DNA of 64,000 bases from Bicyclus anynana (GCF_947172395.1 NC_069095.1:7192001-7256000); one strand, 5' to 3'. Counted from the first letter of the stretch, positions 1-12,054 are shown. Notes: a model not told the origin generated them from the letters alone. Made by a program: numbers and translations.

Positions 1-159
1 TTTATTATGTTATAACTATGGAGTGAATTGCTAAGAAAATATCTGTTAACATTTGTTCACAAGACATTGTAAGAGTGAGGAAAAACATACATTTCATAAT
101 TCATGCGTACGTTACGTATAGTAAAAGTTGACGTAACACAGGGGTATGTATATGCAAGG

Positions 160-315
160 TACGCCACATTGTTGGAGACGTTTGTCTCGGCACAGACAGC
201 GTGGAGCGAGGTGCGAGCCAGGCTCAGCACCTGCGCAGGATGCAGCGAGTGCAGCCGCGCCAGCCTGTCTGGCGCCGCCGCCCCGCCCGCCCCACGCTCG
301 CTTGTTTTCAACGTT
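160..315. other. GC-rich CpG-dense block, unassigned
   Basis: This short island of CpG-rich sequence sits in AT-rich surroundings. Both strands stay open through it in more than one frame, which high GC alone would cause. On the minus strand, ...CTGCGCAG|GTGCTGAG resembles a splice donor. No protein family is recognisable. It could be an exon, a promoter-type CpG patch or a GC-rich repeat. Confidence 0.3.
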
Positions 316-540
316 GATTGATAATTTGTTGCTGGAGTGCGTTTCCCGTGTCGAAAATATTACAATGTTTTATTCAATTGTTTGTAATTGTGATAAATAC
401 TGAGGAGACGCGCTCATTAACACCCGTCCCGCTAGTTCCTTGTACCTTTTATGTGCATTTTTCTTGCATGACTTAACACCATACGCACGGAACAGAGCGT
501 TAGATTTAGCGTTGTCTATCGCAAACTTTCGCCTTTATTA

Positions 541-635
541 ACCGACTTCAAAAAAAGGAGCAGGTTATTAATTCTTTGGAATGTATGTTCATCGATTACT
601 CGAAGACGCTTGAACCGATTTAAACTTTTTTTGTT
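541..635 (+). repeat. AACCGACTTC-type dispersed repeat, fragment
   Basis: It begins ACCGACTTCAAAAAAAGGAG and continues to ATTACTCGAAGACGCTTGAACCGATTT. The same order of motifs recurs at 6048-6180 and, reversed, at 27785-28010. This arrangement is a common lepidopteran interspersed repeat. Confidence 0.65.
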
Positions 636-829
636 TGATAGGGTTTGTCTGGTTTTACGTGCATGGATTGGTGGTGTAACATCACCAACTACCTAACTTC
701 GCAATTTTCTCTTAAAATATCTTAGAAGAAAGAAAACTTCAGCATTTGGTAGTCCGACCCAGGATAGAGTATTTACAAAGTAGAGTAGGTCCTGATACAC
801 ATTGTAAGTTATATATACAGTTTTTTAAA

Positions 830-1033
830 AATCCCGCGGGAATCATGAATTTTTTGCGGGATAAAAAGTAGCTTTAACATATAAGCTACTTTTTATCCCG
901 ATTTTATCCAGAGTAAAATCTATTTCCATTCCAAATTTCAGCCAAATCGCTTTAGTAACCGCAGCGCAAAGGAGGAACAAATTGACACACTTACACACAC
1001 ACACAAACTTTCGGCTTTATAATATTAGTGTGA
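830..1033 (-). mobile_element. Helitron-like non-autonomous element
   Basis: The right end reads TTTATAATATTAGTGTGA followed by T, which on the minus strand is A|TCACACTAATATTATAAA, the 5' TC terminus of this family. The interior matches the copy at 28134-28352 (AAATCTATTTCCATTCCAAA and following). The left (3') end is not clear. A perfect 18-bp hairpin lies inside at 857-900. Confidence 0.55.
857..900. repeat. Perfect inverted repeat, 18-bp arms
   Basis: Arms at 857-874 (CGGGATAAAAAGTAGCTT) and 883-900 are exact reverse complements, separated by the 8-nt loop TAACATAT. The hairpin lies inside the Helitron-like repeat and looks like an inverted duplication of part of it. Confidence 0.85.
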
Positions 1034-1774
1034 TGGAATGCCCTTTCTAGCTTCCGTTTTCCTTATCACCTACAACATAGGTAACTAAAAGTAAACAATG
1101 AATAGGCTCCGAGCAAGCGCCTTCCATCATCGCTGTCCATCAGGTGTGATTGCACCCAAACGCTGGCTAAATTAAAAAAAAAACTGATGGTCAAAATTCT
1201 TCATTTACCTAATTAATTATTGTTTGTCATACATGTATATTAAAACTTAATATGTCTACGGACCAACTTTACACGTTAACAAAAAAGTTTTCAGCTTAAC
1301 GGCTTTACACACAACAGTAGTTAAACAGCGAGTAGTGTAAAATATGAAAACTTGTAATGACTGGATGTTTGGCAAATGAAGCTGCTGCCAATTAGGATTT
1401 AAGGTCGTAACCAATTCTGCAGTATATGCGGAGCAAGACGTAATTGCGAATAATAATTTTCAATGTGAAACTACCGAAAGCATTCTCGGGTAACACATAT
1501 TTAATTTTGATAATAGCTCTGTTAATTACTGTATAAAGGGGTTTATTTCAGGATTCAGGGTCACACACTCTGAAAATAAAATTACTAAATAAAATAAATG
1601 GTACAATTTTATTTAAGCGCCGTGGAAGTAGTAACCAAATTGATGAGTTCCTTATTGACAAAGATGCTCAGAGGATATTGGATTAGCTTCTACGTTCACA
1701 CATGAAGTAAAACTAAAAAAAATATTGAATGATGAACAATTTTAAATTATAATATTGATATTTTCAAAAGAGCA
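1034..1774. other. Non-coding stretch, no gene seen
   Basis: Apart from the short SINE tail at 1137-1183, I see only AT-rich sequence with frequent stops in all frames. Confidence 0.6.
1137..1183 (+). repeat. Tail fragment of the second SINE family
   Basis: CATCAGGTGTGATTGCA...GGCTAAATT followed by an A-tract resembles the 3' end of the SINEs at 40519-40835 and 49601-49922, read in their forward direction. Confidence 0.4.
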
Positions 1775-1912
1775 ATTCTTGAGTTTCTTGCCGGCTGTTT
1801 TCAGCACAAATTGCCCTCTGAACCGGTGGTAGAGTCTTTACAAATAGTTTCAAAATTGCTTGTAACCTAAGAATACTTGAAATAAATGAATTGTGAATTT
1901 TAATTTAAATGT
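1775..1912 (+). mobile_element. CR1-like LINE 3' tail
   Basis: The sequence GAGTTTCTTGCCGGCTGTT through CGGTGGTAGAGTCTTTACAAA to CTTGAAATAAATGAATTGTG is the forward form of the tails seen reversed at 47938-48110 and 48957-49165. Only the 3' untranslated end is present, as expected for a 5'-truncated LINE. Confidence 0.6.
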
Positions 1913-4724
1913 AATCGCATACTCTCGCCACACAAAAGCAATTAATTTAATAAATCGCTACATCTAATATGGACTGAAAGCCAATCATAGAGTTTGGAGT
2001 TTGTACTGTTCTGGCTTTGGTAGCAGGTTTCAGGTGTTCAGACTCTCAATCATTCAAGTATTAAGCATATTCTTTATATATTTTTCTTCGACATAGTATG
2101 AAAAATCACGTCCCCAATTGCCAGTCACTTAGCTTCGCGGCAACCCTCCCAAAAACGCAGTTAAATATTTTTAGCGAAGAAGCGAAACAAATAGTCTGGT
2201 GACTGGAGGAATGATTCCTCATGATATCCCAGAAAATATCAATAAAAATACATACTTAGACATTATTAAAATACCTGCCAAAAGCCAGAGCCGCGGTACG
2301 GATTATGCCGTTTTGCTATTGCCATGTTATGTTGTTTATTCGCAAATTAATTTGCATCGGAACAATCTAGCTCAGTCATATTTACCCCGCTCTCCCCATA
2401 TTACAAAATATACAGTGTTGTTTCGTTTCAATACTAATTGCCCTGTACCGACCTACATAACAATTACGTAGTAACATTTACATATGTATGCTTATGTTAT
2501 TTCAAATCGTAATGTAAACATTTTTTAAATCTTTTTTCTGTTTTCCACGTAAAGAGTAGAAAGGTCATGTCTGCGTGACTTGGTATTTGAAATATTTACT
2601 CTATAATAATATTCTAGAAAACACATTTGTTATGAATTCGCTCTTCAAAGCGGTAAAACGCTGGTAAAGGCACTTTCAATGTACTCGTATACGTACAGAA
2701 ACACCTGTGTGTGTGATACTTTGACATTTTGGAAGTCTGATTTGAAATAGTAGATTGTTATACAAGGGGCTAAAAAGACCCATTATATACGAGGTATTTT
2801 TACGGTCCGAGACGTAAGGCGAGGGCCGCCTAAATAGAAACCGAGTTTATAAATGGTTTAGCCGCACGTGTTACACTCTGCTTTTCACTACGATTGCGAG
2901 AAAAAAAAATCAAGTGTGTACAAAAACAATTGGCGTGAATAATTCACGCCAATTGTTTTTTAAATTCTCGCCTTTAAATTTTATTTTTTTCACAAGAGAA
3001 AAAGGCAAAGGTATTACAACGTAAAGGATGTCCCATGTCTTCAAATCTCGCTCTATTCGCAACTCAATAAAAATTAAATAAAAAAATAAACGCATTCCAC
3101 AGACAAGAAAGCTGCATTTTATTCCAATTTAAAGTTTTTTATTTACTTTTCAAAACAATCAGGGCCTTATCTATAATGATTCTATTTTCGAATAAAACCT
3201 CCTACGTTTTACAGTAGGCTAGTAGGCTAGTACTCATAACAGACAAGAATTAAAAAAACTAAAATACTTTAGCCCCTAGAGGCTGAAATGCTTGTTTAGC
3301 CCCGCTGTGGAGTGGTAATATGACAGTGTTTTTGAGCAAGAGCAGTGAAAAAGGCTATTTATTTACAATGACTTTGAAGTTAATCAAACCGTGCCTACAT
3401 TGGTACTTAAACCGCTATAACTAACAAATTTTAATATTTATAATGGCCCGCTTACAAATTACTACTGTCAATTGTTAATGATAATAACTGGGACTGACAG
3501 CTTAATAATATGCTTTTAGAGACGCGGAGGTTTAATTCGCAGCTATTTGATGCGACACAAAATACTCTTTAATTTTTTTTGTTATACCAAAAGCGTATTG
3601 CACCTTACACGCCTTAATATAAATACTTTAATCCAGCTCAATGTCTCACGACAGATTGCAGTAAGACTAAAAAAATTTTTTTGTTAATAAATGGCTAATC
3701 ACTATGAACGAACAAGAGTGTAAATGTGAATTTGAATTACCTGATAATATAAGTAATAGTGGACGCGCGCGTCTTCGTTCGCCCTTGGACCTTCTTAATC
3801 CGTCCTTGCTGAAAACCCCGACGTCCGATGTTATTTTATTCAATTTCAAATTCATCATTGTTTGTCAAGCGATTTTCGAAACTTTAAGAATGAAGCTGCA
3901 CATTTATTGACTTTTGTTCTATCTATTTAAGGCTATTTTGCATATTTTTTCTGATGATTAATTCCATAGTGGTTTACGTTAAACTATCAAATAATTATTC
4001 GTAATTATGGGTATTATAGTGCTTATTACTATCTAAGTTTGGCTGTTATCGGGTCTTCATTTAGGTTCTTTAAAAACGAGATATAGCGGTTTTTGACTTT
4101 TCGCTCCCTGGGCATATAAAGTGCTCCTTTCATATTAAAGAAAAAGTTCTATATTTACAGCAGATTTATTGTAAAAATTTTCGTATTTAGTAGCTATTAT
4201 TAGTTACAAGATTTATTATGTTCCAACAGGAATAAAAACTCCATAAATAGATCTTATAATAGAAGATATAATAAATCACAAGGAGCAGTGAAAGCTGAGC
4301 TGATATAAGTTATTTCGAAAGTCGTCAGATAATAAAAATACTTGCTTCTATAAGTTTTTGTATTCCGCTTACGCATTTCGTTGTTTACCAGTTTCACCTA
4401 TAAATATTTCTTGTTATGTGCTGCGAATCCGAAGTTGGATTGCAAATGTGTGAGCTGGTTAGTCCTTGGCTGACCTCTATATGACGAGCGTAGGCGGATC
4501 TGGCGCCTCGGCGGATACCTACTTAAATATCTCGTAAAACTTTAAGCTTCAATAACTGCAAATCGAATGTATAATATATATTTTTATTGTGTCGTCATGG
4601 TGCAGCAGATTAGAAATGGGTCTTTTTTTATTAAATTTTAGACTAGAATTTCAATTCATGTTAATTGGATTTAAAAAAAGATTACAAGATAAATGAGATT
4701 TCAATGTAACGAAATATCTCCCAA
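1913..4724. other. Repeat-poor non-coding stretch
   Basis: No gene is recognisable on either strand. The open frames are short and AT-biased. The one clear structure is the hairpin at 2922-2960. Confidence 0.6.
2922..2960. repeat. Perfect inverted repeat, 19-bp arms
   Basis: The left arm at 2922-2940 (AAAAACAATTGGCGTGAAT) and the right arm at 2942-2960 are exact reverse complements around a single A. Confidence 0.85.
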
Positions 4725-4915
4725 CTAGCTGACGCCATGCGGTTTCACTCGCGTGGTTCCCGTTCCCGTAGGAATACGGGGATAATATATAGTCTATAGC
4801 CTTCCTCGATTAATGGGCTATCTAACACTGAAAGAATTTTTCAAATCGGACCAGTGCGTTCAATCAAACAAACAAACAAACAAATTCTTCAGCTGTATAA
4901 TATTAATAATATAGA
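4725..4915 (-). mobile_element. Helitron-like non-autonomous element
   Basis: On the minus strand it starts TC after an A and ends with CTAG followed by T, the Helitron hallmark. The interior carries the family signatures GTTTGTTTGTTTGTTTG near the 5' end and TTCCTACGGGAACGGGAACC near the 3' end. It is the same family as the 204-bp copies at 23703-23906 and 60701-60904. Confidence 0.75.
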
Positions 4916-5510
4916 TAAATAAAATAAAAGTTAAACTTACTGTTTCTAGCTTTGGCTTTGGACGTGAAAGTATAAATCGTAATCAATTGAAAATGGTTCG
5001 ATGTCAGTGAGTCAGTACCGAAAATCATGTATTTTGTGGTGATGTGAAATTATTTTTCTGCTTTGCTGGTGACTGTTAACACTCCTTAGTAGTCGAGATT
5101 TGTGTGAACAAACATACATATAATTCTGTCTATTCAATTGCTAACTATCTAATCTGAAAAATCATAGAATTCCACCCATTTCTGCGTGATTGAGTAACTA
5201 TAAATATTTAATCATAAAAGGTTAAGACAAAACTGTTACAAATAAAAAAAAAAATAAGCAGTGCTTAAAAGACTTATGTGAACTCTTTCTGGCTACGTTG
5301 TATTCGACTTCGTTAGTCCCCTTTCCTCTCCGTCGTTGTTTGTTGTACATGTTCACAGTTCGTTTGTTTGATTCAGTTAGGAAATCTAGACGTTGGACAC
5401 GAAAAGGTTTCTGGCTTAAAATTGTCTGAAGAAGAAAATATTGGATGTTTCACACAATACGCATGCATTAAGCATGAGTTTTTATAACTATTATTCAGTT
5501 CTCAATAAGT

Positions 5511-5840
5511 AAAAGGTTTTAAGAGAGCCGTGATAGCAAGTGGATATGACCTCTGCCTCCGATTCCGGAGGGTGTGGGTTCGAATCCGGTCCGGGGCATG
5601 CACCTCCAACTTTTCAGTTGTGTGCATTTTAATGAAAGGTGGAAACGGTGAAGGGAAACATCGTGAGGAAACCTGCATACCAGGGAATTTTCTTAATTCA
5701 CTGCGTGTGTGAAGTCTGCCGATCCGCATTGGGCCAGCGTGGTGGGCTATTGGCCTAACCCCTCTCATTCTGAGAGGAGACTCGAGCTAAGCAGTGAGCC
5801 GAATATGGGTTGATAATGATGATGATGATGAAAAGGTTTT
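5511..5840 (+). mobile_element. Metulj-like tRNA-derived SINE with target-site duplication
   Basis: The SINE spans 5521-5830. It has a tRNA-like head (TGATAGCAAGTGGATATGACC, then the B box GGTTCGAATCC), the conserved body GTGAAGGGAAACATCGTGAGG, and a (GAT)n tail. AAAAGGTTTT at 5511-5520 is repeated exactly at 5831-5840, a 10-bp target-site duplication that fixes both ends and indicates a fairly young insertion. It has no protein-coding capacity. Confidence 0.85.
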
Positions 5841-5884
5841 TATCAAACGCAAACCTATTAATCTACCACTACTCTATATTATGT

Positions 5885-6035
5885 GATATCCCGCGATAGT
5901 TCTCGTTCCCGTGAGAATATGGAGATAAAATATAGCCTATGACACTCACTAATAACGTGGCTTTCTAGTGGAAAAAAAAAATCAATAGGCGTTTTAATTC
6001 CTGCATTCTCACAGAAACGGGAGCTACGCTAGTTT
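5885..6035 (-). mobile_element. Helitron-like element, second subfamily, fragment
   Basis: TCTCGTTCCCGTGAGAATATGG followed by AGATAAAATATAGCCTATGACACT and AACGTGGCTTTCTAGT matches the subfamily at 57870-58042. Neither terminus is intact. A forward-oriented 3' scrap (GAAACGGGAGCTACGCTAGT) ends it near 6035. Confidence 0.5.
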
Positions 6036-6047
6036 ATCATAATAATT

Positions 6048-6180
6048 TTAACCGACTTCAAACAAAGGAGGAGGTTCTCAATTCGAGTCTTTGTTTTTTT
6101 GTGTGTATGTTACCTGATTACTCGAAGACGCCTAGACCGATTTGATTATTTTTTTTTGTTGTTTGAAAAGGTATACTGAT
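6048..6180 (+). repeat. AACCGACTTC-type dispersed repeat
   Basis: ACCGACTTCAAACAAAGGAGGAGGTTCTCAATTCG is followed by GTATGTTACC, then CTCGAAGACGCCTAGACCG, the canonical order for this lepidopteran repeat. Confidence 0.7.
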
Positions 6181-6721
6181 CTGATGATGTAGATGTATAC
6201 TTGTGTATACATTGCTGTAACTGTAAGTATGAGTACAAACACAATTATTGTGAATTTTAGTGAATTGGAGTAATTTGTATATACTCGTAGTAAAGAATAT
6301 CAGTTGTAGGTACATATTGAATGGCGGTATTCAGAATTCATTTGAAAAATTAATAATTCATGTCAGCAGTCCATAAACGACCTGCGAGTTCCACAAGTGA
6401 AGACTAGACGTTGAAGAAAAGAGTGCGGAATCTTTATTTAAAATCAGTGAAATGCCATTTCATATTCATCCATTATTCATAAAATTTGCTTTTCATATAG
6501 GCTGAGGTCTCACGGAATGTGGAATCGGAGGTGAAAATATATTTTCCTATATTTCCTTACGCTTCGCTTGCTATTCTGTGCATAACGTACGTTGAAAAAG
6601 GCTTTTATTTTCTGTTTGTTTCAGATATTTATTTTCCATTCGATGGCTGTAGGATTAATTTGTACATAATTAAAGTAAAAGAGATTAGTAGTGAAAATTT
6701 TCAGGCAGATTCTCTTCTTAG

Positions 6722-6976
6722 CCGGCATTACCCTATCACTACCCTACCCCTACTCTAGCCCTACCCTACCTATATATATATATATTAAAATTATTACGAA
6801 TCGTTTGTATGAGAGAAATTTAGAATTAGTAGATTTTTTTAGACTTTTGAAAATTTTCTCTCCGTAAGAACCATCCTCGTACTTTAAGGAATATTCTTAA
6901 AAAAGATTTAGCGAAATCGGTATAGCCGTTCTCGAGATTTGCGCTTAGAAAAATTTAAGAATGATATTTTTATAGA
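6722..6976 (-). mobile_element. Helitron-like element with CCCTA array, fragment
   Basis: A CCCTACCCCTA-rich tract (about 6728-6770) is followed by AAATCGGTATAGCCGTTCTC and an end ATATTTTTATAGA|T. This is the same order as the intact copy at 46592-46874. The CTAG end is missing. Confidence 0.5.
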
Positions 6977-7529
6977 TAGATAGATAGATTGTACTATAAA
7001 TGTTCTACGGTGCTAATCCTTGTGACGCGGTTGTTAAAAAATTAAGAAAACGATACTATTTGCAATTGATTTTTCATTTTACATCTTGCCCAAAAGTGTC
7101 ACCCATTTCAGATTTCATCTATTAACGCCACAACTCTCCGTTTGGGTCATAGGAATTAATATATGTGCCAAACTTCGACTGTTAAAGTAGATTTCGAGAA
7201 AATTAACTGTGACATATGAACAGACGGACATGCGTGTGACCTTATAAGGATTCTAAGTTTGTACGTTCGTAAGTTCGTAACCCATAAAAAGCTCCTCCAG
7301 ATATATCTCTCCAGATACCTACTGAGAGAGAGTTTTCGGCGATGCTCTAAATTTTATTTCCGTTTGATATCGCTTCGTTGAATCTTCTTGCTGAATGATA
7401 GACATAATCCAAAGCAAGGAGCAACAAGTTACATCTAAAGGTAAAGCGATTTATTTATCGTTTCTTTGACAGCCTCTGCCAGAGGATTCTAAGAATCATT
7501 TCAGATTCGCAACTTCCGTTGCGCACTGC

Positions 7530-7790
7530 TTTTTTGTTGACTTTTTAGGGTTCCATACCTCAAAAGGAAAAACCGTACCATAGCGGAACTCTTATAAGAT
7601 CACTTTGTAGACTGACTGTCAGGACGAAATCAAATTTCTCAACTTTGCGTAAAAATAGACACGGCCGTTTATGCAGCGACACATATCTCGACACTTTCAA
7701 GGGAATCAAAGTTTACGTTGACCTATGAGAATCGGTAAGTAATACAGTACTAGACTACAATAGGGAAAAGCCTGAAAACGATTTTCTTTC
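7530..7790 (+). repeat. AGGGTTCC-type dispersed repeat
   Basis: TTAGGGTTCCATACCTCAAAAGG, then ACACGGCCGTTTATGC, CAAGGGAATCAAAGTTTACG and TTGACCTATGAGAATCGGTAAGT follow the order of a common lepidopteran repeat. The later half matches 23930-24115, where the repeat is split by a Helitron. Confidence 0.65.
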
Positions 7791-7891
7791 CTATAGGATG
7801 ATTCCTCTTACTTTAAAATCTGAAAAAGGTTCATTACCAGAAATAAATTTAACTATTATTTGAATTTCAATTGATTTTTGGATGAACTCAC

Positions 7892-7942
7892 AACTTGCAC
7901 CTTATCAGTAAGGTAACCTACCTTACTGATAAGGTGCAAGTT
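7892..7942. repeat. Perfect inverted repeat, 24-bp arms
   Basis: Arms at 7892-7915 and 7919-7942 are exact reverse complements with only ACC between them. The arm begins AACTTGCACCTTATCAGT. It is one of the two longest perfect hairpins I found in the window. Confidence 0.9.
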
Positions 7943-8945
7943 TGACTTTAATGTACTAAATAGTTTCAGCGCACTAGAAAGAAGCTTAAATAAATTTAGC
8001 ATGAAACGCTTCATCAATTGGCGATAGGGTTTTGCTGAACGGTGTAGCCACAATTAGTCTATACTCACTTCCAAAAAACTTTTTATTGTGAGGTCTGATT
8101 TTGATAATTCTTTTTTTATTATTATTATATAAAGGGTATATTCCGAATATAGTCTCACATAAATATGAAAAAACAATTCGAAACCTAAAGCTAGGAAAAC
8201 GGTAGATGACTGATTGTCGGCCCATTAATTGGACCATTTGCACCGCCTTCAAAGTGATCAATAGATTGAGTGTGTTTTAAATTACATTTTATATAAATAG
8301 CATAGATATTTTTTAACAATATAAATCAATTCGTCCCCGCACCACAATTATTTCTAATTTTAAATAACATAAAAAAACATGAGTTTAAAAAAAACATCAA
8401 TATCGGAGCTGTTTCTGAGGAGTTCCTGAAATCGCTAATAATATGTATTATTTGACTACACTAAATGTATAACATTGTATGTACTTAAGTGTATTTAAGT
8501 ACCGTTCCAATTACTAAATAGCTATTCAATTTCTGTTATAAATGAATCGGAAATATCGGAGGGACACTATTCAAGAATACTATTTGTTCAAACCTTTAAT
8601 ATGAAAGTGTGCCGCTAAGCTGCAGTAGCACCGGTAGCATTTGACAATAACGGAATACTCCCTGAATAGAATGGATCCAGTCTCCTCTGATACTTATCAG
8701 CGCAAGCTTTATATTGTTGGAAATCGAATAAAAAGCAACTGTCTTCTATAATAACTAGGAGACACCCGCGATTTTGCCCACGTGAAACCCTACTATAAAA
8801 GCTTCTAAATATTCCTCCATGCATTGTTTTGTCTTTTTATGGCACTGTGTATGTATATTTAATAAATAGTTACACAATAGTATACACTTAGCCACATCTG
8901 TGTAATGGATATTATGATGGAGGATTTTATCTTAAAGATACTTAA
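7943..8945. other. Non-coding stretch
   Basis: No recognisable gene. A small Helitron 3' scrap in reverse orientation is likely at 8755-8790 (ACTAGGAGACACCCGCGATTTTG), resembling the end at 25144. Confidence 0.5.
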
Positions 8946-9135
8946 CACGTGTCTCAAACGGTGAAATAAAAAAATCCTGAGGAAACCTGCTTACCTGAAC
9001 ATTTTCTTAATTCTCAACGTGTGTAAAGTCTGCCAATCCGCATCGGGCTAGCGAGGGGGACTATTAGCCTTACCGCTCTCATTCTGAGAGGAGAGTCGTG
9101 CTTATCAGTGAACCGAATATGGGTTGATAATGATT
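8946..9135 (+). mobile_element. Metulj-like SINE, head missing
   Basis: It contains only the body and tail: GTCTCAAACGGTGAAATAA, GAGGAAACCTGC, GTCTGCCAATCCGCATCGGG, CTCATTCTGAGAGGAGAG and ATATGGGTTGATAATGA. The tRNA-like head is absent. Confidence 0.7.
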
Positions 9136-10990
9136 TATAAACTACATGTGTATATACATAATTATTTAATGAGATTAGATACAAATCACTAAATTAATCA
9201 TTACATAATAGTTTAAATACTGTGCACCAACCCACGTCAAAAATTATTATGGGGCCGACATAAGTAAAAGTTTGGGACTGTAAAAAAACAAGTGAGATTG
9301 GAACGATCGAAACTTTATATAAGTTGTATAGTTCAATTATTATTGATTTATGTTTTAAACAAGTCCATTCCACAAAAAGTATTTACAATTAACTATCGTC
9401 TAATCAGGGTTAGTTCTTGAAAGTTTTCTCTTTCGTCGACACTTATTAAATTCGCAATAATGAGAAACGAGTTCAAATGCTTTGCATAGAAGACACAGAC
9501 AAAACAGCGCGAGCCTTGCGTGTTAATAGTCTTTCATCCTATTTGAATCCTTGTGGGAATACTGTCTCTATTCTCTCGTCGAGACCTACTTATTATTATA
9601 AATAGACTTCTACCCTACCATTCCGGTAGAAATATTCAGTTAGCTAATTGAAGTATTAATTTATAATGCATATATTTATCAATTAATTGTTAAGATTTCC
9701 GAAATAATTTAATGAATGATAACATTTTTTGCTACACTATTTATTTATTTATTTATGTATCTTCCACTTGAGTTTGACCCGTTAGTTGAGACGCACGGAA
9801 GTGCGTCAGCCAAATTAGAGAGAACAGAACAGGTGACAAAGTGACAAGTAATCTTTACACGAACCATTTGAGGCCACTTTTGTCTACTTAATAACTCTTA
9901 ATCTATTTAACATAAGAACATGAAATGTAATTAACATATTAAATCCCGTAAGCTTATTTAGAATACCAAATTTCATAATTACAGCTCAAATAGTTGATGA
10001 GATATTATTATATAAAGGACACTGTACATATGTACAGGCTATGTTAAAAAAATAAAGATGTTTCACGCAAATTATACGAGTAAGAATGAAAATTAAAAGG
10101 TCAGTCATGAAAATTCCAAGTATTGTTGAACATACAAGGCGAGCCGATTTAATGAGCTCATTATTTCAGTCTTTTTTAAAATCATCTTGCATCTTCTTGA
10201 CGTATACCGTATACCTACCTAGACTAGTCTACATATATGCTAGTCTAGGTAGGTAGTATTATGTTTTTCTTTGCTCTTGCTGGCAATTCTCAGAAACTAC
10301 TTTCCGAATCGTTATTTTATTTTAGTAATTAAATTATGACAATATCAATCGTTGTAAATATGTTTTTGAATTAATACGAACGGAGAAATGACCTCTAGCC
10401 AAATTTAGACTATTCTAGATGTATTTTTAACTTTTCTCTTCTTATTACTGAGGCTGTAATTTAAATCTGTCAACGAACATGTCTTAATTAATTGATATCT
10501 TAGACAAAAGTAAATTCAAATGCTAATAGGTAATAAGTGTCGATTTGAAATGCTAGTAAATCGTTTTAAAGGTTTATTCAGCGTAGTCGAGCATAGTTAA
10601 TGTGAAAGGGCTCTTATGTAGAGGATTTTCTGTGGGAGTATCTAAATTAAATGGATGGATAGACGCAAATAGTATGTGTGAAGTATTTATTGGTTACACA
10701 TACTCCCACGTTTTAAGTGTAATTTTAGGGTACTTATATTTGTTAGTATAAAGAAATGAACACATAATTTAAATATGTAACAGAACAACAATTATTATAA
10801 TTAATAACAGTTATTAATGAATATAATTAACAACTTTTATTACTGGTTTCAAATTCCAAGTATCACTTACGTGTGATAGGTTCTAATATTTTACATGTAA
10901 TGAAAGGTCAACTTGTTGAATAATAATTACTTCACGATAACTAGGACTTTTACTTAAAAGTATGCGTGCTATAAACCAATAATCATCAGC
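9136..10990. other. Non-coding stretch
   Basis: AT-rich sequence without a recognisable gene. It includes (ATTT)n near 9741 and the hairpin at 10212-10255. Confidence 0.6.
10212..10255. repeat. Perfect inverted repeat, 16-bp arms
   Basis: TACCTACCTAGACTAG at 10212-10227 pairs with CTAGTCTAGGTAGGTA at 10240-10255 across a 12-nt loop. Confidence 0.85.
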
Positions 10991-11003
10991 ATTACAAACC
11001 TAT

Positions 11004-11095
11004 TTTAAAGGCCCACTACAGTGCCAGTACAGAGGATATGGAGCTTAGACCCACAACGATGCTCCAATGCAGGGTGGTGGGCTTAGGGTGATTAT
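11004..11095 (-). repeat. Possible tail of third SINE family
   Basis: GAGCTTAGACCCACAACGATGC is the reverse of the GCAGCGTCGTGGGTCTACGCTCC block in the SINE at 12645-12935. Confidence 0.4.
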
Positions 11096-11110
11096 ATTTG
11101 TCTGCGCAGC

Positions 11111-11268
11111 ACGGCTTGTCTCTAACGATGTTTTGTTTATCACGCAAGTGCAAGTTTCGAATTCACCGCTACATTTCTCATTTTATAGTATCGTGTTAAA
11201 CAGAGAGAGATAGAGGTAAATTCAAAACTCGCACTTGCGAGTTATAAAAGTATCGTTACAGAATAGCC
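11111..11268. mobile_element. MITE A, copy 1
   Basis: The ends are inverted: CTCTAACGATGTTTTG at the left, ATCGTTACAGAATAGCC at the right. The interior (TTTCGAATTCACCGCTA, TAGTATCGTGTTAAAC, ACTCGCACTTGCGAGTTA) is shared with 61443-61588. It has no coding capacity, so it would be a non-autonomous DNA transposon. Confidence 0.65.
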
Positions 11269-11667
11269 TAGCAGCTCAAGTCACGGAGTGTAGACAGAAC
11301 CATAGAACATCATTGGTTGCAGAGAGTCAAATATTTGAGAAAACAGAAGTTAATAATAATTAAAATTAATATTTTATGAAGAGAATTCATTCTAGAAATT
11401 CTAAGCGATTTTCTTTATAACAAAACTCTGACAATGTACCAACTCTGATTTCTTTTAATAGTTGCATCGATCCCCTATTAAAAAGAATATTTGTGTTTTA
11501 TTGTGACGCATAATAATTTGTAATACTCGTAAATGAGTTTAATTTCATAAATGTGTGTTCTTTATTTGCAATATGTGAACCATAGACACCTCAGTAAAGT
11601 TTTAGATATTCCTATTATACCTTTTTATTCTATGTTAAATATTCCGTCATTAATAGAGTCATTAATA

Positions 11668-11975
11668 GAGACGTGATAGCTTAATGGATATGACCTCTGC
11701 CTTCGATACGGTAGAGGTAGGTTTGAATCCGGCCCGGGGCATGCACATTGCACATCCAACTTTTAATGTAAGTGTAATATCACATTTCTGAAACGGTGGA
11801 GGAAAAACATCTTGAGGAAACCTGCACCTGATAATTTTCTTAATTCTCTGTGTGTGAAGTCTGCCAATCCGTATTTGGACAGCGTGGTGGACCAAGGCCC
11901 AACGCCTCTCATTCGAAGAGGAGACTTGTGCTCAACAGTGAGCCCATTATGGGTTGTCAATGAAGATGATGATCA
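11668..11975 (+). mobile_element. Metulj-like SINE, near full length
   Basis: It has a head (GACGTGATAGCTTAATGGATATGACC), a degenerate B box (GGTTTGAATCC), the body (GGAAAAACATCTTGAGGAAACC) and a GATGATGAT tail. I saw no convincing target-site duplication. Confidence 0.75.
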
Positions 11976-12054
11976 ACAATTAATGCCAGATGTTATTATA
12001 ATAATGAACAGGAATTGTAAATAACGTGCTCTCAAAAAAACAAGGAGTGTGGCA

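Noticed and set aside
5502..5768. Minus-strand frame with APDRIRTHTLRNRRQRSYPL, recurring elsewhere
   Set aside because: This peptide pattern is the translated tRNA-like head of the Metulj-like SINE and recurs with every copy.
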